Below, in pieces: positions 13,201 through 25,054 of a stretch of DNA of 64,000 nt. The stretch covers positions 1,302,001-1,366,000 of the forward strand of contig CADCXA010000021.1 of assembly GCA_902806565.1 (NCBI GenBank), given 5' to 3'. The notes under the pieces are model-generated. The model did not search any database and was not told the origin of the DNA. It was given only the letters and a program-made list of their open reading frames with translations. The position numbers and the translations under genes are program-made. How positions within the stretch are numbered: the stretch's first letter is position 1; the number at the start of each line of letters is the position of its first letter. The stretch comes from Hypoxylon rubiginosum (taxonomy: Eukaryota > Ascomycota > Sordariomycetes > Xylariales > Hypoxylaceae).

Positions 13201-14414
13201 TGATATTCACACGCCTCCTATACCCAGAGAAGCATCCTTCGTGGCCCGCAATCTCCTTCCTACAGGAAAAGACTAGCGGGAGCACATTAGATTCGTACAC
13301 TTTGCGTGTGACATAGCCTCCTGCCGTACACCTCGTCACCTTAGCAGTTTATACGGCTGCGCCACATATAAATTAGCAGCTACAGGCATATAGGAAAATT
13401 ACCGTGAAATGTATTTGGAACTGTCATTGGCTATACTTTGAATAGCCAGAACGCGAACGGGCTCTTTAACTTGGGGGAAAGGAAGACCACAATACCATTT
13501 CAGCATCATTTCGCTTGGTCTATGCATGACTCGTCCTTGTAAGGCTAGTTAACGATCCTCCCGCAAGGTAAGAGCAAAATCCTCCATGGTAACAAGTAGC
13601 GGTGCTGGATACCAAGCCGAGATACATCGTCTCTATCGCAGATATTAGGTTGTTTGACCTACTCTAATCCAACTTGATCGGGCTAGGATGTAGGAGGAGC
13701 TGTTTCGTGAAGGCTGCGAGATATAGGTGTAGGGGATAGAAGCCTGTTTCGGATATATGAACATGTCTTTATTTACAGCAGAATAGGTTGCGCCGAGGCG
13801 AACCCCTGGTTTGAATTATATCATGGAGTTGAGATACGGCACGATCAATGTCGAGTCATGTAGATTATAGTTAGGAGTCCCTAGTCAAACAGGCTTCAGA
13901 CCCATTGTCTGATGAAGTTGCACGGAACACTACGTCTGTCTCGGGAGCGACCCGAGACCAGACGCAAGAGCCTCAAGGTAGGACAAGGGAACCCACGACT
14001 TCATTTAGATCCCATAACCTAACGTCAGAAAATATCGGGCTACTCGCGTATAACTCCATTCTATATCCATGATATCGACAAAAAACCAGTGCTATTACGC
14101 AACTACAACCTTCACGTTAAAAAAAAAGAACCTCCCACCTTAAAACGCTGGGTAGGGGAAAAGAATAGAACGGCTTCGGCCCTATAACAATGCAATGCAG
14201 ACTAAATCACTTGGTATGCGAATAGGGGGTAATATAAAGGCAGAAGATTTTGCGAAGCAAGCTGCCGCTATATCCATCGTGAAAAAACAAGAAGCAAGTC
14301 GAGAAATTGACATCCGCCGCCCTTCAGACGTACCCATTCGTATGCAATGTAACGCACACTGTCCAGAAACCTCCTCGGTACCTATCCTCCAACAACCCTC
14401 CATCCCTTGTGGAT
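10263..14414. other. 4.1 kb gene-free region
   Basis: Apart from a possible extra N-terminal exon of the aquaglyceroporin (open frame to 10442), I find no supported gene. Frames are short and unrelated to anything I recognise. A poly-C run lies near 11690-11700 and CCTA/TAGG-rich motifs near 12971-13010 and 13136-13156. This may be degraded repeat DNA, but I cannot show it by eye. Confidence 0.45.
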
Positions 14415-15966
14415 TTACGTGGCAAAGTTCATCAAGCTGAAGAGGTTAAAGTCGGACTCATCGACAACGAGATCCTCGACCTGGTCCGAGGTCAGGCTGG
14501 TAGCGAAGTCGAAGTCGTCGTCGAGAACCTTGATGGAGGCAGTGGAGGACGAGGCCTGGAAGACGACGGCGACCTTCATGGTGCTGTCGGTGGGGCGGTC
14601 GAAGTAGTGCGAGTCACCAGTGCCGGCGGCGAAGTGGAAGGTCGACTTGGCCTTGGTGTCACCCGAGTGCAGGATCTCGACGATGTCGGCCTCACCGCAA
14701 CCACCTTGCTGCGGGCTAGCGTTGTCGCCAGCCCAGCAGCTGCACTTGCTGTACTGGCCGGTACGGGGGATGGCGCCGTTGAGTAGCCAGAAGGCGGGCA
14801 TATCCATGTTGGTGCCGGGGTTGCCGCTCAGGGGCATCTGGAACTCGGCCAGGAACACCTTATCGGAACCAGCGAAACCCTCTGGAAAATGATATTAGTA
14901 CAAAGCTATGAAATTGGCGAGTTTGCGCTGGTCTGAGGGTATTGCTTACTGTAGGCAACAGAGCCGGGGCGGACAGTACCGCAGTCACCATCGCACTCCT
15001 TGTCAGAGGCGATGATAACTTCGCTGGTGTCGGCGATGGTACCTGCCTTCAGGATAGTGGGAGAGGCGGCAGCACCGGAGCCATCCTCGTTAGCGTAGGC
15101 CAAGCTAGAACCCCAGACACTACTCATCTGTTAATCATCTGTACCTCACTACCTTCTCAAGAGGTATAGTTTTAGAGTCGTCCACTTACGTGTCCCAGGT
15201 TCCAGAGAGCGAAGGGTCACCATAGTTACCAAGGAAAACGAGACCATCAGCAACCTGCTCCTTGGCATTGTAATAAGCAATGCGTCCGTAATCACCAACG
15301 GGGACGTAGTCGGAGCTGGAAGAGCTGCTCTTAGCAGAGGAGGTAGCCGACTTGGCGCTGCTGGAGTCGGAATCAGCAGCAGTCGTCACGGCGGCAGCAG
15401 CGGCGGCGGCGGTAGGGGTCGCGTCGGCAGCAGCAGTGCTGGGGCCGAAATAGTTGTTCTCCCAGGTTTGGAGGACACCGTCAATGACGGCGCTAACGAT
15501 GTCGCCGCCGCGCTTCTCGGCGTGGACGTGCTCGTGGTGCTTCTTGTGGAGGTGCTGGTGACCGTGGCGCTTGGAGTGAGGCTTGGGCGCATCACGCTTG
15601 CTCGTAGATGTAGACGGAGTGTAGACAGCAACTGATGCCAGTTGGAGGGGACCCCGGAAGTGCATGGTCAACTGCGATATGCGTCAGCGCCACAGGAAGC
15701 CATCTTTCAAAATAGGAAATGATACTCACGTCTTCGTCGAAGGGAGCGATGGGGCCGGAGTAGTCCTTGTCCTCGAACGTGCAGGTTCCGGAGTTGTCCA
15801 TAGTGGCGACGGCTCGGTACTTGCCAGAAATGTCGAGGCCACTGTACTTGATCTGCTTGACGGCATTGGGGCAGAAGAAATTGCCAAACTCCTCGAAAGC
15901 ATCGTTGCAGAATCCGGCGTTGGCGACTGAGGCCGCAGCGACGACGAGCGCAGATGTGTACTTCAT
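14415..15966 (-). CDS. TOS1: Tos1-family secreted cell-wall protein (YJL171C/Tos1 N- and C-terminal domains)
   Basis: Secreted cell-wall-associated protein of the Tos1/YJL171C family, thought to act on or bind beta-glucan. Model: exons 15966-15730, 15671-15190, 15119-14950 and 14881-14415, giving 451 residues. All four junctions keep the frame and family sequence (GTWD-TVWGSSLAYA at intron 2). A signal peptide occupies about residues 1-17, ending in VANA. The N-terminal domain follows (about 18-95, Cys-containing, FCNDAFEEFGNFFCP). A linker comes next with a His-rich patch (115-129) flanked by three Lys-Arg pairs, then an Ala/Ser/Thr-rich stretch to about 190. The C-terminal domain starts near 200 and carries MPAFWLLN, CSCW and GCGEADIVEIL. 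No GPI-type tail is visible. The family is common in ascomycetes; the Kex2-like sites are discussed in the findings. Confidence 0.9.
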
Positions 15967-18762
15967 TGTGATTCGATTGATGGAAATCCTTAATAAATCC
16001 GAATGTCCTGCTTACGCGACGTCCCGAATCCGAGGATATTCAGGGATATCTTGTATTTGACGTCTTTGGAATATGTCGTGGCGCGTTACTCGACCAGCAA
16101 AGATTGTGCTTAGGTTAACTGAATCGGATTGTTTGGGATGCGCAACTGTTCTGTCGGTAACGGGGCCGGGAAGCACAGCAATTAATGCTGGTTGTAGAAA
16201 TGAACGTGGCAAGCAAACAACACAGGTTGAGAAGCGCTAAAACAAGAGAAGCGACCTCGCCTGACCTGAATTGAATGTTTGTTAATGAGCGGCTTGGTGA
16301 GAAAATTCACCTAATACAATGAGCGACTTGCTTCCGGGCAAAGAAGGACGACGATAATGGACAAAGCCTCAAGGTCGAATGGTAGAGAAAAGAAGGAGGG
16401 AGGTAGAGACAGGTAAATGAGTGGAAAGGGGTGGGTGAATGAAATTAAAGACTAGCTTCAAGGACTTGGCGACGTGGAGGGTGTGGAGGGTGGAAAGGTG
16501 GGAAGGGTAGAAAGATGGAAAAGGGGGGGGAGTGGGAACAGAGGAACAGAGAAAGGTCGGTTTCAAGATTTTGAAGATTAACGCCACGCACAAGTGCTAA
16601 GTACCGTAGTATATCAGATACAGGGGCTATTATTGGCAGTCGTCGGATATTCCATTGGATGTATTGAATGTCATTGGATATCATTGGATGCCATTGGCAC
16701 CTTGGTACCTGAGGCAACAATTAGCAAAAGCGAGATGGACAAGGGACTAAAGTGGCACTACCCACGTATGTAAGGTCCCAAGCAAGTCCCTAAGCAAGCC
16801 AAGGTCCCAATGTCACCCTGTAAGCGTTGCTGTACGGCGCTGTACCTGCGTCTGCACGAATTAAGTGATTAAGTGACTTTAACGGTGCAGCAAATTTGGC
16901 GTGGCGTCGTATGTATCTCCATCTTTCCCCCCAATCTATTCCCAGATTGGAATAGAATCAGGGGGATCTGCAGCTAAGCCAGCATTTTGGGGCCGGGACT
17001 GCCAGGAACCATCAATAGGAACACACCACTCAACCACTAGCAAGGGGTTTTTCATCTGAATTATTTTCTTTTCTCCTGTGCGGCCCCCCTGAACCCTCAT
17101 TCCTGAATGATGGATCGCGAATTGACGACAGGCCTGATCGTCGCAACGCTACAACCCCCAACACCCAAGTACCCATTCGGGGGTATTATTACGATAATTG
17201 CGATCACTGCTCACGCAATATGATAGGTCGCCCCCCTTTACAACCCCCAGTTTCTACTCATACCAAGCTTTTTCGTGGCTGAAGTTCGATCGTCCAGATC
17301 ACCATAGAACCCATTGCGAGTCTTTCACATCGGAGACTAACTGACTACCTGACTTAGGAACACAAAGCATGAGGCGATCCGTGGCTAGACTAGTTATATC
17401 TTAAAATAGGTGATTCTCTTCTCTTCTTTTGTTTCTCTTGTTAGCATGTTGCCAAGCTTGTTTGGTGGATAGTAAGAAGAAAAAAAAAAAGAGGACATCA
17501 ATGGGATCTAACGAGCTGACGGACTGACGGACTGACGGAGCAGAATTAAATTTTCTGAATCCTGCTAGTCATGTTATTAGTCCGAGTCCTCAAAAGACCA
17601 ACGAGTGTTAGTGAATCCCTTTACTATCATTAGGTAATCTCAATTGCTTTCTTGACCTTGTCTAGCGCTTCAATCCCCCCAGTCCTCCAAGATACCAAGA
17701 TATTTAGATGTCGCCGAATGCTCCTATAACACCATGACCAAGTCCTATGCGTCTCTTGAGTTTAATGAGAAGTAATAAGCAACACATACATGAGGTATGT
17801 ACACCGACTACTAACAAGCTGCTCGTGGACATGACCAGGCTTTTCCAACCTACTAAGGTCATGCGCGCTATCAGAAGGGGAAATGCCGAATTGGATGACT
17901 GATGGATTACCTAGTTTTTTCGACAGAATTTTAGTAGTACGGTCCTTGACACGTCATCCTGCAGCTGTCGTGGCCAGCTAGGATTTTGTGGGAATAATCG
18001 CGGGCCATAGAGCGACAGCAGCATTAGCAAATCCACAACCCGCAACCCGCAAGTCTTGCAAACCTTTCTAGGCTGGTTCAAGACCAATGTTCCTCGTGTT
18101 ACCGAAAAATGCTTACGTATGACGGAGTGTCAATATTGAAGCAATGCAGAATTTCGAAAGTGGTCACAAATATGAGTTATTACTCATTCCCATGCCTTGA
18201 CCGCCAATGACGCAGGTGGCTTATTTTTCCAATGTCCGCCATATTTCCCGAACCGCCGGGGGGTCTTGCTATCGGCTGTCCTGCTCCAATAGCATCGTCT
18301 TTCACACTCGAAGATGAAATCATGTAATCTCATCCGGCGCAACGGGTAAGATGTGTCGTGAATGCTGAGTGTTGTTCTGATAGGGTTTGCTGCATCCCAC
18401 TGCCGACCTGCCGGCCGGATTCCGGATGCCTGCATCTATTGTTTTCGAGGGTAAAGTTCCCACTTAGGAACTGATGTTCTGTAGGTATCCGAGACACGAA
18501 GACGGGTAGACTGGGTCATGTGCGGGTGTATCTTACAGCACACCTCCTAAGCAAACTTCAATATGAACTTGAGCTCTCCTGTTACGGCAAAACTTCATCC
18601 GGCTAGCTGAAAAGCCGTGACTGTCGGCACCTCCGTCCTCAGAGATGGGAAGCGCAGTGTACAATATTCAGGGCAAGCCCTCAACTCTCTGGATTGAGCA
18701 CAAACATGCGCACGTCACCACCGCCTTCATCGTACTACTCTACAGTACGTTAGATCGCCTTG

Positions 18763-19260
18763 CTAAATCGACGACTCTGTTACCTTAGGTACCTGGTATC
18801 TTTGACCTTCTCTAGCGCTTCCCTTACATCGGTGCCACGGTTGATGATGTGTGGCCGTGTCGATTATACGGTGGACATCAAATCCGATAGGCATTTTTGA
18901 GTCATCGTGTACTCTTGGGCCATATTTTGCAAAACCAACATCTGGAAAGAAGTTGAAGAGATGGCTCATCGCCAAGCCTACCCGCCAATATGCCTCGTCC
19001 ACCTACAGAGCAAGGGAATTTTCAGGGTTGTAATCGAGGCGGCCTTTGAACTGGAGTGCTTGAACTTCGAGTGTCGCCTGAAAGCGTAGTAGTATTAGCC
19101 ATTCTACGTGACTGCTCTTGGATACTAAACAGAGCCTGTTTACAGTTACTTTCCTCCGTCCCAGGTCAACGCTCAGGCTCGAGAACGGGGCAGATTTGAA
19201 TATGCGACTCATCCTTACCAGCGGATTAGACAGATTAAGTGCCTCGTCCTCTTCGAACAC
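18763..19260 (-). pseudogene. possible gene fragment, unidentified
   Basis: Two adjoining minus-strand frames (19260-19003 and 19002-18763) are separated by a single TAG. They contain plausible splice signals: a branch-like GCTAATAC followed by TTTCAG before GCGACA near 19084, and CTCTGTAG before GTGGAC near 19003. The second part reads like protein (AMSHLFNFFPDVGFAKYG). I do not recognise the family, find no good start and cannot close the 3' end, so it may be a relic or chance. Confidence 0.2.
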
Positions 19261-20300
19261 GTTGAAATAGGACGCATTTAATAGGTCTCACGGCCCGCCG
19301 TCTTGGACCATAGCTACGATACCTAATGTCGAACACTTCATATGGGCCAAACGAAACGCACGATTTTTGCATTCCACATTCATCTGACGCCGAGCACCTA
19401 AACCGTGGGTTGATGAAATCCTAGCTACAGATGAAACGAAGTTAGAGTATGTACAGCAACTCGACCCGGTTAAGCAGGAAGACGACCAGCTTCGCCAGGC
19501 GAGCCCAAAGAGGTCCGATTAGGCCAAACGAGGTCAACAAGATCCAGTGCTTACGTTGATATTATCAGCAAAATCTCTTTCAGCGAGGCGAGGAGGGACT
19601 CACTTAGGGGACACATACTCCTGAGTTAGTAGATACACAGCGGCAGCGTTTTCAGCATCAGTCAACTTATGCGGTGGTGCCCGTCAATAAGCAGCGAGTA
19701 TCATTCGAAGCGAATACGTTCGACGTTTTCTAGCCTTCAACGACAGCTTTCAATGACAGCCTACTCTGTCGATTCACCTCAGATCATCAAATAATATTCG
19801 CCAAAGAGGCATTGTCGTTATCGGACTACGAGTAAGCATGATAAATATTTGGCGTAGCATTTGAGTCTTGTGGGCTGCTATCGAGTTGCCGGTCAGGAGA
19901 GTTTCTACCCGGAGGGCACACCACGAGCAGCAAGCTAACGAGCGAATAGGTCTTTGGCCCAAGCGCAAAGATATTAGAAGCTCTGGCTAGCGAGCCTATG
20001 TTGGTGTAGTCACTCTGATTACTTATTGATTTCAACCATCACCACCGGTTGGGACAAGACCATTGAACAGAAACATAACGACTACTAACTAGATCTCATT
20101 TTAGGAGGTACCTAGGTAGTTCCAAGTGCTTCTTGACTTTCAGTTTCGATCTAATACTGGAACTATATCCTAATCTAGCCTTCAATCTCGAAGACTGAAT
20201 AGACGCACATCCTATCTACCCTAATGATCGTGCTTGACAGTCGCCGACTCGGAAGAGAGGTAGCTATCACTGTTCACATACGAGGCTATCTTCGCGAACG

Positions 20301-20322
20301 TACCTAGGTACCTAGGTAGGTA
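20301..20322. repeat. composite TACCTAGGTA palindrome repeat
   Basis: Overlapping copies of the palindrome TACCTAGGTA occur here. The same motif, or its TACCTTAGGTA variant, recurs in many gaps of the window (for example near 150, 13000, 20105, 22690, 45340, 48150 and 57390) and not in the coding exons I read. No function is known to me. Confidence 0.5.
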
Positions 20323-21343
20323 TTAAAACAAGATAAGTCACTGCACTTTGCTCGCGAGATATGTGTATCTCTACTTACTACACCCCCAGGCGAAGTTTCT
20401 AGCATCTTATGACAACGTACAAAGCCTAGGGTGGCCTTGAAGCTCCTTCAATAACCTCATCTTATTCGACTCTCTACGGTAATTGCAGATATGCTCAGGT
20501 TGGATCTTAAAGAGGTAACGCTGATGAGAAATTTGCACCGAAGTCTTGAAAATATCAATACCTGTATGATAGGAGGTACACATAATGGCTATATCAAAAG
20601 TGTGATTAATCAAATTCTAAGTAAGAAGTAGCTCTCTATTCTCTAGTGAACTTGAGGGTTCTGAAATGATTTCATGTGTCAAAGTTATATGGATTTTTTT
20701 GTTTATTTAGGGGTCATCTATGGAAGTGAACTATGTGAGGACCCCCTTAATAGCTTGGCAGCAGAACGGAACAAGTCGACTGAACCGTATCTTCTCCAGA
20801 CTAACCTACTAACTCGTCTAGTATTGTTCCGACTTGGTAATCTTGTACCAACCGATCTGGTAGCGCACGTGTACGCTGTAGACAGCAATAGGCCGCTCTT
20901 GAACTCTTCACTGGTCTGGTGGTCATTATTTTCTTCCCACACGCTAACACTAGGCTGCACTAACAGGGGTTTAATCAAGATCTAATGCCCACGACATATC
21001 TTTGAATCCTTCGAGAGTGCAGTCACAAAAAGGAGACTGCGAGTAAGCACGTAGCTCGGCATACCAGAAGTCCACGACCAATGAAGAGTTGATATAACCG
21101 GCATGCGACGTTACACAATGCTTAGCTCCGGTAGGATGCCGCCGCAAGGTCACGCTCGCGAGGCTCTGCTGCATATGTATGTGTCAGCTGCAACCTAACG
21201 ACCGTCCTAAAACGACGTTCCAGAGCCTTTCACATCTAAGGCTACCCATCTTCGAAGACACGGTTATAGCCAACAGACTAGTTGGTTATGCCATATGGAA
21301 CACTCGTTACTCATTAATTATCGTTAAGATCTACTGAACAATA

Positions 21344-22504
21344 TCATACAGTGGCAAATGGCTCTTCCGAAGCCCCAACCGCCGTTGTCGGCTTAGACAC
21401 CTCTTGATTGGACTTCACCGGACCTAGGTCGATAGCCTCGCCATCGCCGTCGCCATCACCATCCCTGGTCTGCCTGGTGAACAGCGTCGTGGCGTCCGAG
21501 TTGAACTGGTTGAACCGGTCTATCCTCCTGTCCTGCCCCTTGGTGCGGGGCACGTTCCGCAACGCGTCGGGCTTGGACGACGGCCGGCGGCCCATCAGCT
21601 GCCGGACCAGGGGCTTGAGCATGGGGACGGAGGCGCAGACGAGCCCGAGGCTCGACTCGAGCGTCGTCCAGATGGCGAAGGAGAACGAGTCCCACTGGGC
21701 GTACTTGGGGTTCAGGAACTCCCACGCCACGGCCATGCGCGTCAGCGACGCGCACGCCACGAAGATGCCGAGCGTCAGGACGAAGGCGAGGGCGACCTTC
21801 TGCCGCGTCGGCAGGTGCATCTTGAGGATGTGCGGGAGCACGAGCGCGATCAGCCACAGGTCGGTCGCGGTGTGCAGGGCGGCCGAGGCCGTCATGATGG
21901 GGTAGTACCGGAGGCACCGCCCCACCCGGATGTCGAACTCGTACTGGTTCTCCACGGGATTGCAGAGGAAGAAGGTGAGGAGGAAGAAGACGGTGCCGTA
22001 CGCGGCGACGGCGGCCACGGTGGCGAAGACGAGGACGCGCTGGTACGGCAGCTTCAGGATGCGCAGGTAGAAGAAGAGAATGCTGATCTTGGTCAGGGAC
22101 AGGGAGAGCTGGTAGCAGCTGATGGTGGCGTAGGAGAGCCGGATGCCGACCGGCCGCAGCCGGAGGGGGATGTTGCTGAACATGTGGCCGAGCCCGTACT
22201 CGGTCTCGACGCCCACGATCGTGACGACGGCGACGGCGAACAGCCATGCGACCAGGATGAACGCGTCGTCCCACCACTGATTTTTTAGCAGCAGCCGCGA
22301 GTACAGGCGGCCGATGACGACCAGGCTCGCGAATACCAAGGGAATAATGATGCCGGCTAGAACGTCGGGGACCTCGGAGGGTCCTGCCAACTGTTATGAT
22401 GAAACGCATCGTAAGCAATCGTGCTTTGACGTTCGACCCGACGCCGCGGATCGCTGACGCGGGTGGAGAAATCTGCTTACCTCTAGAGGTATCTGTTTGG
22501 CCAT
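21344..22504 (-). CDS. rhodopsin-like / PTH11-type seven-TM protein
   Basis: Integral membrane protein of the large fungal rhodopsin-domain family (PTH11-related), usually seen as putative receptors or surface sensors in filamentous fungi. Model: exon 1 22504-22481 encodes only MAKQIPLE; exon 2 is 22390-21344; the intron is 90 nt (GTAAGC...CAG, phase 0); 356 residues in total. Seven hydrophobic segments lie between residues about 15 and 275. Family marks are the WWDDAF motif after TM1, the short external loop with YGLGHM, LTKISILFFYLRI in TM3, and FFLCNPVENQ after TM4. The tail (about 285-356) is hydrophilic with an Asp-Gly repeat and presumably cytosolic. There is no CFEM domain. The ligand is unknown. 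A GC-rich opposite-frame reading of the same DNA is a shadow. Confidence 0.88.
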
Positions 22505-25054
22505 GACGGGCGTGATGCTGCGGAGAGATGCAAAGTAAAAGGTTATCGCCAGCCCGGGTGGGAGAGAGAACTTGGGCCTGCAAGATTAAAGGTGATCGAC
22601 ACACCGCTTACTTATTGATCGCACATGGCTGACGCCCCAACCTCATTATATATCGCGGGAGGGGTTCTCTCCAAAGGTTTCACGTCGCTACCTAGGTACC
22701 TACTGATGGACATACTACAGTGCCAAAAAAGGGTGGTCTTGGGACGTCAGCAAGTCTCTGGACGGCCGGCGATCGCAACGGGGAAGATCGGGTTCAGCCC
22801 CAAACGACCGCCACTTTTCAAAGTCCAGTGCTTCTGGTTGGAACGTTCACGAGCCGATGATTAATTCTGCTGGGGGGTTGCTCATCTGTGTGGTAACAGT
22901 TTGCGTCCGCCAATCGAACTTCTGGAACGTGCATTATGCTGTGCTCGCAAAAAGAAAGCTGCTGACAACGTAGCATTCGGTATCATGGTTGCATGGTTGC
23001 ATGGTTGCATGGTGGCCATGTCTCTGGGTCTTTAGTTTTACTGATTACCTCAAAATCCCCATGCCATTCCCGTCTTCCCGTAGGGCTGGCCCGGGGTATT
23101 TTTAAAAATATCGCGAACCTGCCAATCACGAGCCAAAATACCCCATGTCAACCCTTCGAAGAGACACGGTAGATGACAAAACAATTATCGGGTCGTTCGT
23201 CTGTTTTGGTATTAGGTTCTTATGTAATACGACGACGGTCATTATTTAAATAGACAAGCCAAGACTTGGGTAGGAAAGAAGGTTCTTTTGCTGCCGAATC
23301 TCGTGAGATAGCCGGTCCGGGTATTTGGCATCGCGTCCTATTTTCAGTACCACCCCGGACTATCTTAGGCCTCCCGTGTCTAGACCACCCTCTAGACCAC
23401 CCGTTCGCAAGAGCCTCTGTACAGAGCCCCTTGAATGCAGTAGTGCGACGATGAAGTGTAGTCGCAAAGCTTTGGTACTCTATCCGAGGTCAGTTTACAG
23501 CATGGAAATCTATATTGGTTTTTGCACCTGATACTAAGCGTCGCGAATATCTATACTGCTTGTAGGGCTCCAGCTGAAGTCCCTCCCCTTTGATCTAGGT
23601 AAGGTTAGAGACTCGATCACAGCGCGGCCACACATGTCATCATTTAAGGCTCCTATCTGTCATATTCTCTTATAACGGCCTTGATGGTATGGTGATATCT
23701 CCCCATGGCTTAATCGAAGTAGGAGGCGGCGGTGAAAGAAGCCGACAGGGGTGCCAGTCGAATGCCGAGACTTGGCATATTCCTCCGGCGACACCAACAC
23801 GGACGACGAGTTTAGAACTGCCAAATATAATCTTTAGCTAATATGCACTCCGAACATCTCGTCTAATTGGTCTCTGATTAATAAGTAGGAGTAGCTTCCA
23901 ACGACTATCGTCTCTTCTTAAGATGCGGGTGTCATCTAGCAGCTAGGAGGTACTTACCACTATCTTGACGTCTGAATGGTAATGTGATTGCCCTAGCCCA
24001 TATGGAAACCTCAAGACTGCCTAGAAATGCTAGAAAACTAGGGGGCACCCAGCGCCCAACTGATTCAACGTTACTACATATCGATGACTATTAATATTCG
24101 ACTCTAGCTTGGATACTTCAAGGGAGTACCTAGTCGAATGTGTATACTACTCGCCAGTGACTTATATTCCTGGAGAGTCCATTAGAAATATGAATAAGAT
24201 CTATATATACTATGGCATCAATAGTAAGATGTCGAAGATAGCTGAACCCTATGCGCTAGAAAGGCATTAGGGCGCAGCACCTACTATATTCGTACCTGGA
24301 GAACCAATTAGTGCTCATTAGATACATCTCTGAGGTTACACTACGGTGACAAGGGTGAATGATGATGATATACCTAGAGGCAGCCAATTAATAGCAGAGT
24401 TCGCTTCCAATTTAATTGAGAATCTTTGAGACTAAGTTGGATATTCGTGGATGTAAATTAGCTGCGTCAGTAGGTGGACTAAGAATAGCAGTGGTAGAAG
24501 ACGAAACGAAGAGAGGACGTTCTACTAACTTTAACATGGGTCGGCTACATTCAATGTAGCTTTAAATGCTATTTTAATTCTTCAGCTTATAGACTGTTCC
24601 CGGGAAATAATATGAAATAATGCTGTCTTGTGACATATGGAACAACGCCGTGGTGTCGCCGTCGCGGTTCTTACGTAATGCAGAACATTACGTAAGCGGG
24701 TCGCGTGTTTGAAGCACCAGCGAAAGAGCCTACGGCGCTGCTTTTATTTTCCCTTTTTCTTTGCGAACCACCAGTCCCCCGAACCTTGACGCGCGGATAT
24801 TGGTTGCCGACTTGTCTAGAGGGTATGCCATAGTGCTTCTTGAAAATATACTTTGTGTTTTGAACGAGTGAGCTCTCGTTTGATGGGGTTGAGTGTGCTG
24901 AAAATTGGTTGGCGTACAAGCCTCCAAGATTCAAATATGGCGTGCTGAAAGCGCTTATTCACGTGAGTCTTATCTCATCAGAATTGGGAAATCATTCCTG
25001 CAGCTCTAGGTGAAGGCGGCCTCCGACCGCACGTCAGCCGCACTTGAAATTTCA
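22505..25054. other. 2.5 kb gene-free, partly AT-rich region
   Basis: The left side is the promoter of the rhodopsin-like gene; the right side leads into the HET gene. A CATGGTTG tandem lies at about 22983-23011. From about 23850 to 24600 the sequence becomes AT-rich and stop-rich in every frame, as expected of decayed sequence. No gene is recognised. Confidence 0.45.

Larger units (their letters stand above)
15967..21343. other. 5.4 kb gene-poor region
   Basis: The left end is the TOS1 promoter, with a purine-rich (plus strand) tract at about 16375-16560. A short tandem of GACGGACT lies near 17515-17540, and a composite TACCTAGGTA repeat at 20301-20322. A possible gene fragment at 18763-19260 is listed separately. 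Otherwise I see no supported gene. Confidence 0.45.

Noticed and set aside
20407..21174. Several 67-103 codon frames upstream of the rhodopsin-like gene's 3' end
   Set aside because: No motif or splice continuity; lengths are within chance expectation.
21456..22604. 382-codon minus-strand frame rich in Arg, Ala and Pro
   Set aside because: It is an out-of-phase reading of the GC-rich rhodopsin-like gene; the composition is that of a shadow frame and the other frame has clear family motifs.
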